38,638 nucleotides of DNA from Nitrospira sp. UBA5698. GTDB taxonomy: Bacteria; Nitrospirota; Nitrospiria; Nitrospirales; Nitrospiraceae. The stretch covers positions 80,000 to 118,637 of the forward strand of contig DIHK01000047.1 of assembly GCA_002420115.1 (NCBI GenBank), written 5' to 3'. This document shows positions 34,298 to 38,638 of the stretch, one piece after another (the stretch's first letter is position 1; each line of letters begins with the position of its first letter). A program made the position numbers and the translations under genes. The notes under the pieces are model-generated. The model saw nothing but the letters and a program-made list of their open reading frames with translations. It had not been told where the DNA came from and made no database searches.

Positions 34298-34764
34298 GTC
34301 CTATGATCTCTAACAAAGCCAGCACACAGGTCACCTCCCCAACCCGGTACGTGATTCTTATCGCTTGGTGTGCCGCGTTGAGCACCCTGCTCGGCTTCAT
34401 CCCGGTGACTGAGTCACGTGAAACGACGTCGACAACTTATGCTGTCACGATTGATTCGACCTCCATCGTTCCTGAGAGTTGGTGGACCGTACCAGGCATC
34501 ACCCCGTCGATTTGGGGATCCGATCCGGAATCATCCGATGCCTATCGAACCTCGAAACCTCGCGTGCTGCAATTGCCGCCCGGGCGATACAAGTTCATCA
34601 GCTTCACCTTCGACTTTCCCTTTGAGATCACGCAGGAGGGAACAGTGGAGTTCGCCCCTTCGCTCGACCAGTGCGTATCGGGCCGTGGTAGCAAGGCCTT
34701 GATCGTGAGATGTAAGCGGACTTATCCACACGGAGGACAACCGGATTATTCATTCACGCCCTAA
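34294..34764 (+). CDS. Small exported or membrane-anchored protein, unknown
   Basis: The ATG at 34294 overlaps the stop of the phosphatase-fold gene in ATGA form, so translation is coupled. The 156-residue product has a hydrophobic segment (YVILIAWCAALSTLLGFIPV, about 19-38) that may be a signal peptide or an anchor. The mature part is about 115 residues and includes WWTVPGITPSIWGSDPE, a beta-rich region with LQLPPGRYKFISFTFDFPF and a C-terminal YPHGGQPDYSFTP. Two cysteines in the mature part could form a disulphide. I recognise no family. Coupling suggests that it acts together with its upstream neighbour in the envelope. Confidence 0.8.
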   Translation: MSPMISNKASTQVTSPTRYVILIAWCAALSTLLGFIPVTESRETTSTTYAVTIDSTSIVPESWWTVPGITPSIWGSDPESSDAYRTSKPRVLQLPPGRYKFISFTFDFPFEITQEGTVEFAPSLDQCVSGRGSKALIVRCKRTYPHGGQPDYSFTP

Positions 34765-34857
34765 CGAGATAGCGGAGACGACGGATGTGCCGTCAGCTCG
34801 GCAAGACCAGTCGTCGTTAGACGTCTGACGAACAGCCTCTTGAAGAGGGGACAGACC

Positions 34858-35655
34858 ATGAAGCACTTACGCGCTCTTGAAGATCAAAGCGTCTACATTC
34901 TTCGTGAAGCCTACAAGCACTTCGACGACTTGGCGATGCTGTGGTCCATGGGGAAGGACTCGACTGTGCTGCTATGGCTTGCACGCAAGGCCTTCTTTGG
35001 ACATGTGCCATTCCCACTGGTACACATCGATACCGGGTATGAAATGCCGGAGCTGATCGAGTATCGAGATCGGCTGTGTCGCGAATGGCACCTCAATCTG
35101 GTCGTCGGCCAGAATACGGAGGCACTGGCAGCCGGCATGGGGCCAGAGCAAGGACGCGTGACCTGCTGCACGGCGATGAAGATCGAAGCCCTCAAACAAA
35201 CTATCGCCAGACACAAATGGACCGCAGTCATTCTCGGCATTCGCGCCGATGAAGAAGGGACCCGCGCCAAAGAACGGTACTTTTCACTGCGCGACAAACA
35301 CGGCGAATGGGATTTTCGAGACCAACCACCGGAGCTGTGGGATCAATTTAATACCACGTTCCCTGCGGGATCCCATATCCGGGTCCACCCTCTCTTGGAT
35401 TGGACAGAGCTGAATATCTGGGAGTATCTGGAACTTGAACGAGTCCCTCTCCCCACGCTCTATTTCGATCAAGGCACCGGACTACGGTATCGAAGCCTGG
35501 GCTGTGTGCCTTGCACCGGCACCGTTGCGTCATGTGCCTCGACCATTCCTCAGATCATTTCCGAGCTTCGGGTGACGACGATCGCGGAACGAAGCGGTCG
35601 GGCACAGGACGAAGGCCGAGGCATGGAAACCCTACGCAAGCTTGGCCATATGTAA
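34858..35655 (+). CDS. CysD-like N-type ATP pyrophosphatase with APS-reductase-type cysteines
   Basis: This 265-residue protein belongs to the PAPS reductase/ATP sulphurylase small-subunit superfamily. The N-terminal part MKHLRALEDQSVYILREAY and the C-terminal part TTIAERSGRAQDEGRGME match CysD, and the PP-loop reads SMGKDST. Unlike CysD it has a CC pair (C103/C104, in RVTCCTAMK) and CxxC (C216/C219, in LGCVPCTG), plus C226. This CC...CxxC pattern is what holds the [4Fe-4S] cluster in bacterial APS reductases, and GCVPCT is close to their IGC-PCT motif. The C-terminal catalytic Cys of APS reductases (ECGLH) is absent. There is no CysN beside it. It may be an Fe-S-containing sulphur-activating enzyme of unknown reaction. 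I used the ATG at 34858, which has GAGGGGA upstream. Confidence 0.85.
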   Translation: MKHLRALEDQSVYILREAYKHFDDLAMLWSMGKDSTVLLWLARKAFFGHVPFPLVHIDTGYEMPELIEYRDRLCREWHLNLVVGQNTEALAAGMGPEQGRVTCCTAMKIEALKQTIARHKWTAVILGIRADEEGTRAKERYFSLRDKHGEWDFRDQPPELWDQFNTTFPAGSHIRVHPLLDWTELNIWEYLELERVPLPTLYFDQGTGLRYRSLGCVPCTGTVASCASTIPQIISELRVTTIAERSGRAQDEGRGMETLRKLGHM

Positions 35656-35778
35656 CCCGTAGCATCGCACCTCAGCCTACTAATGGGATGAACCATGCAT
35701 GATCGCACCAGTTTGATCAACGGCAAGCCCTATGGCCAGTAAACCGTCTGGCATCCTCAACGAGAACGGAGTGACTCG

Positions 35779-37509
35779 ATGAATTCCCTCAACCCTTTGC
35801 CGTGTAAACCCACTCTGACTTTCCTTCTATACTTGCTCGTGTTTGCCGGTAGTAGCTTCGGACCCGTGATATCGGCACAGGCATCGAGTGTGGCCCCAGA
35901 CCACGCACCACCTGGTGCAATGGTGGTCATCACCGGAGGGCCATTCGGCACCTTCCATTCTCCCCAGACCAACCGAGTGCTGGTCAATGGCACGCCGGCG
36001 CTGGTGCAACGATGGGACTCCACTCGGATCGAAGCCCGTGTGCCCAGCCGAGCAACCAGTGGCCCCGTGCAGGTTCGGTCCGGCAAAAAGTTGGTCACCG
36101 CAGGGGTTCTGACCATCACGCACCCGACCATCAAATTGCTGGAACCTGCAGAGGCCGAAGCAGGGGAAACGGTCAGAATTATTGGGAACGGGTTTGGAGC
36201 AACTGGAGGATCGAACGACCCCAATATCATGTTCGGCGTCAATGACGTGCTGATCGGAGGAGTGTCGGTTCGCGCACATCAATGGGGAAACGAGAGTATT
36301 GAACTGAAGCTGCCGGCTAATGCCACCTCCGGCCCTGTGAGTGTGCGTCTTGCTTCCTTCGATCCTCTCCCAGACGGCTCCTGTTGCACCCCGGTCCAAT
36401 ATCTGGTGAGCAATAGCGTTCCGTTGTCACTGTTCCCATCAATACGAGTCGACCCTCTGGCAGGTCCGGTCGGCACAAAGGTCGTGCTCTTTGGTCAAGG
36501 GTTTGGTGCAAGTAACGGGGGCAGTGACGCCGTGCTGATCAGCGGACAACCGGCAACGATCGCTCGATGGGAAGACAATATGATAGTGGCTCATGTGCCG
36601 CTGGGAGCAGAATCAGGCCCAATGGTGCTCAAGAGTCACGGACGCCAACGGACCGTGGCAACTTTCACAGTTCACACGCCGAAACCGACGGGGGTCACTC
36701 CGTCCAGCGCGCCCATCGGCACCTTGCTGACGATCCGCGGCGAACACTTCGGATTCTATTCCGAGAGCGGGTCGACACCCTATAACTTCATGGATTTCAA
36801 TACAGGAGAGAACCGTGTCGAAATCGGTGGAATCCGGGCTGTTGTCTACCGCTGGAACAACGATCGCATCGACGTGTGGGTCCCCTTCAGTGCGAAGAGC
36901 GGCAAAGTGATCATCTACCGTACGGCGACACAACCGCATCCGGACGGCTCCTGCTGCGCTACACGCGATGTCGTAGGAATTGAGGCAGGCGAATTCACTC
37001 TGGTGACACCCATGATCGAGTCGTATGATCCAAAGACCGCCGGTTTGGATGCATCGGTGACGATCAAGGGAACCGGGTTCGGTACGTTTCTCAAGACAGC
37101 TGAGCATGCTCATCTTGGAATCAATCAAAAGGCCTACAAACGCCGTGAGGATGTGGAAATCAACGACCCACAAGCGGAAGGAACGGTCCTCTCAAACGTC
37201 TCGCGGACGGAGGTGCTGTTCAACGGAGCAGCCGCAGTCGTCGAATCCTGGAATGATACGGAGATCGTAGTGAAAGTTCCCCGTCGTAACCTCTATGGAA
37301 TCGGTAAGCGGGGTGAGTTTTTTGACAACCTGTCCACCGGACCGCTCATGGTCAGGCGCGGCTCATGGGATGTTCTTCCGGATGGGACCTGTTGTACCCC
37401 GAAGCAATGGCTGACCGTGGAAGCTGGACCGTTTACGATTGAATCCACGGGACTTCCCGATACCAGCTACTGGATGAACAATCGACCCGATGCAAACACC
37501 AGCCAATAA
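35779..37509 (+). CDS. Exported IPT/TIG-repeat protein with repeated PDG(S/T)CC motifs
   Basis: This 576-residue protein has a signal peptide (FLLYLLVFAGSSFG, likely cut near AQA) and about five IPT/TIG Ig-like repeats. Each is built on a pattern such as GPVGTKVVLFGQGFGASNGG followed by an NG/GG turn and a W or R-W segment (for example RWEDNMIVAHVP). Three repeats carry an insertion ending in a vicinal cysteine pair: LPDGSCCTP (C202/C203), HPDGSCCAT (C392/C393) and LPDGTCCTP (C538/C539). These may form disulphides or bind metal. It has no anchor motif, so it is secreted or periplasmic. The ATG at 35779 has GGAG upstream. It follows the CysD-like gene after 123 bases. Confidence 0.85.
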   Translation: MNSLNPLPCKPTLTFLLYLLVFAGSSFGPVISAQASSVAPDHAPPGAMVVITGGPFGTFHSPQTNRVLVNGTPALVQRWDSTRIEARVPSRATSGPVQVRSGKKLVTAGVLTITHPTIKLLEPAEAEAGETVRIIGNGFGATGGSNDPNIMFGVNDVLIGGVSVRAHQWGNESIELKLPANATSGPVSVRLASFDPLPDGSCCTPVQYLVSNSVPLSLFPSIRVDPLAGPVGTKVVLFGQGFGASNGGSDAVLISGQPATIARWEDNMIVAHVPLGAESGPMVLKSHGRQRTVATFTVHTPKPTGVTPSSAPIGTLLTIRGEHFGFYSESGSTPYNFMDFNTGENRVEIGGIRAVVYRWNNDRIDVWVPFSAKSGKVIIYRTATQPHPDGSCCATRDVVGIEAGEFTLVTPMIESYDPKTAGLDASVTIKGTGFGTFLKTAEHAHLGINQKAYKRREDVEINDPQAEGTVLSNVSRTEVLFNGAAAVVESWNDTEIVVKVPRRNLYGIGKRGEFFDNLSTGPLMVRRGSWDVLPDGTCCTPKQWLTVEAGPFTIESTGLPDTSYWMNNRPDANTSQ

Positions 37510-37524
37510 CCTCTAGCCTCAATC

Positions 37525-37791
37525 ATGCACGCCCACTCGTTTCCAATCTCAACAGCCGTTCGACGACCACACGCGCAGGATCTTTACTGCGAAACGCGTA
37601 GCGGGGCACTCCCCGCGATCACAGCATCCCCCCATTGGTTCATTGCTTCAGATGTGCCGGGACCTGGAGATCTTCTGCAGCGATTGGCACAATGCCTTTT
37701 GGTGAGAGCGCTATTCCGTGCTCTTCACGGTCCCGCTGGTTGTTTTGAGCTGCACATGATCACAGCAGAAAGGAACCAACGTGCGGAATGA
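37525..37791 (+). CDS. Possible small protein, unknown
   Basis: An open frame of 88 codons starts at ATG 37525, 15 bases after the TIG protein gene. It has no ribosome binding site. The C-terminal half (DLLQRLAQCLLVRALFRALH) looks protein-like and could be an amphipathic helix. No family is recognised. It is included as a weak candidate; the frame may be open by chance. Confidence 0.28.
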   Translation: MHAHSFPISTAVRRPHAQDLYCETRSGALPAITASPHWFIASDVPGPGDLLQRLAQCLLVRALFRALHGPAGCFELHMITAERNQRAE

Positions 37792-38204
37792 GAGGCATTG
37801 AATGAAGATACCCTGAAAACTCGACAGTGTGTGAGTCGTTTGCTTCGAGCGCCAACGCACATCGTATCACCTTAACGTGCATCTCAGCACGATAGCAGGC
37901 TCGCCATCTTGATCGATCTTTCGTAAGCATTCGCAACTCCTTGATTTGTTGAGCCGCACAGTAAACCTTGTAATGGCATCACCATTGCAGCGTTTATTGG
38001 GTATAGCCTCCCGCTACCTGACTCGCAGCAATATACCAGTTTTCCCTATTCATCAGTCTCTGATCTCCATGCAAGCCACATTCAAGCAGATGTGCTCAGT
38101 ACGACGACTGAGTTGCTCTCCTCCTTAGTGAGAAAAGACGCGCAGTGAGGCTGTCGTGTTTCTGGAGAGGCAATTCACCTTGGCGAATTGGATGAGGTCA
38201 AATA
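37792..38204. other. Non-coding gap before the epimerase gene
   Basis: This 413-base stretch has no convincing reading frame on either strand and no clear hairpin or tRNA. It probably contains the promoter of the downstream gene. Confidence 0.4.
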
Positions 38205-38638
38205 ATGAATGGCACCTTCTCCTTCTGGTCCGGAAAAACAGTCTTGGTGACAGATGCCACCGGTTTTCTGGGAGGCTGGTTGATACGCCGACTCCTCGAG
38301 TGCGGCGCACAGGTCGTGGCACTCGTCCGTTCCCACAGGCCGAACTCCCAGTTTTTTCTGGAATCGTTTGATGACTCCCCATCCGTCACGGTCTACTGGG
38401 GCGATGTTTCCGACCAAGCGTTGATTGAGCAGATCTTCGACGAGCACCCGATGGACGTCTTGTTCCATACGGCGTACGGCGCGGATGTGCATCGCGTACT
38501 CGAGGAACCCTTGGAGTGCTTCCGGTCCTCGGCCATCAGCACATGGCAGATTCTAGATTTTCTCAGAACGCATCATCCGACCTGCATCTCGGTCATCAGT
38601 TCAACCGACAAGGTGTACGGCCGTCAGCCGACACCCTA
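38205..38638 (+). CDS. NAD-dependent sugar epimerase/dehydratase (truncated by window end)
   Basis: The frame starts at ATG 38205 (GAGG seven bases upstream) and runs off the right edge after 144 codons. It is an extended short-chain dehydrogenase. The N-terminal Rossmann motif reads VTDATGFLGGWL, and later LFHTAYGADV and SVISSTDKVYG match the sugar-nucleotide epimerase/dehydratase group. SSTDKVYG in particular recalls CDP-glucose 4,6-dehydratases. The first Gly of the usual T-G-x-x-G-F-x-G is replaced by Asp (D17), which could weaken NAD(P) binding. The rest of the gene is needed to identify the substrate. It probably serves polysaccharide synthesis. Confidence 0.8.
   Translation, partial: MNGTFSFWSGKTVLVTDATGFLGGWLIRRLLECGAQVVALVRSHRPNSQFFLESFDDSPSVTVYWGDVSDQALIEQIFDEHPMDVLFHTAYGADVHRVLEEPLECFRSSAISTWQILDFLRTHHPTCISVISSTDKVYGRQPTP

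Noticed and set aside
35696..35743. 15-codon frame after the CysD-like gene
   Set aside because: Too short, without a ribosome binding site, and not similar to any known peptide such as a cofactor precursor.
1..38638. Search for tRNA, rRNA, CRISPR arrays, transposases and integrases
   Set aside because: Nothing on either strand had the expected structure, regular repeats or motifs.

Overview
The window is a piece of a bacterial chromosome with dense coding on both strands. No phage, transposon, CRISPR array, rRNA or tRNA is visible. The mix of many PAS-containing two-component systems, NtrC-type activators, a YfhL-type ferredoxin, a soluble transhydrogenase, a TolC/HlyD/ABC set and many small exported proteins of unknown function suggests a free-living Gram-negative chemotroph. 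The overall style resembles Nitrospira (Nitrospirota). That assignment is an inference from gene content and protein style; no marker gene in the window proves it.

Layout. 1-3.6 kb (minus): the start of a truncated gene, then a five-PAS cytoplasmic histidine kinase translationally coupled to a NarL/LuxR response regulator. 3.7-10.2 kb (minus): SelO, a large unknown membrane protein with an extracytoplasmic domain resembling a ligand-binding fold, and two alpha/beta hydrolases packed tightly behind it. 10.4-11.8 kb (plus): a PAS/AAA+/Fis sigma-54 activator. 12.3-13.9 kb (plus): a compact iron-sulphur cluster operon (IscU scaffold, zinc-ribbon protein, YfhL-like ferredoxin, small membrane protein, IscA). 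14-17.5 kb (plus): a short remnant resembling the N-terminus of NuoI, an orphan LuxR-type regulator, and small exported or stress proteins including DUF2934 and a tandem universal stress protein. 17.5-18.9 kb: soluble pyridine nucleotide transhydrogenase. 19.1-23.9 kb: an outer-membrane TolC-like protein, an ABC exporter whose nucleotide-binding domain has lost all its catalytic motifs, and a convergent HlyD adaptor. 24.1-29.3 kb: a monohaem cytochrome c, a NhaR-like LysR regulator, and a histidine kinase/NtrC pair. 29.5-37.5 kb (plus): a large exported protein, LarB, a degenerate alkaline-phosphatase-fold protein coupled to a small exported protein, a CysD-like protein carrying APS-reductase-type cysteines, and an exported IPT/TIG-repeat protein with repeated PDG(S/T)CC motifs. 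38.2 kb to the end: a truncated sugar-nucleotide epimerase/dehydratase.

How the genes fit together. Two themes dominate. One is signal transduction: two complete kinase/regulator pairs, one orphan response regulator, one PAS-NtrC activator and one LysR regulator. The other is the cell envelope: exported proteins, an efflux/secretion set and a periplasmic cytochrome. A possible link among the small exported genes is a shared AT-rich element (ATAGATTTT ... TCTATTTGTG) upstream of the genes at 17114 and 24144, with a shorter variant upstream of 15397.

The least ordinary features are two apparent pseudoenzymes (the ABC exporter at 20693-22393 and the phosphatase-fold protein at 33230-34297), the CysD/APS-reductase hybrid at 34858-35655 without CysN, the paired-cysteine TIG protein beside it, and the membrane-receptor/hydrolase operon at 3872-8567. 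All functional statements come from reading motifs by eye; no database search was possible.
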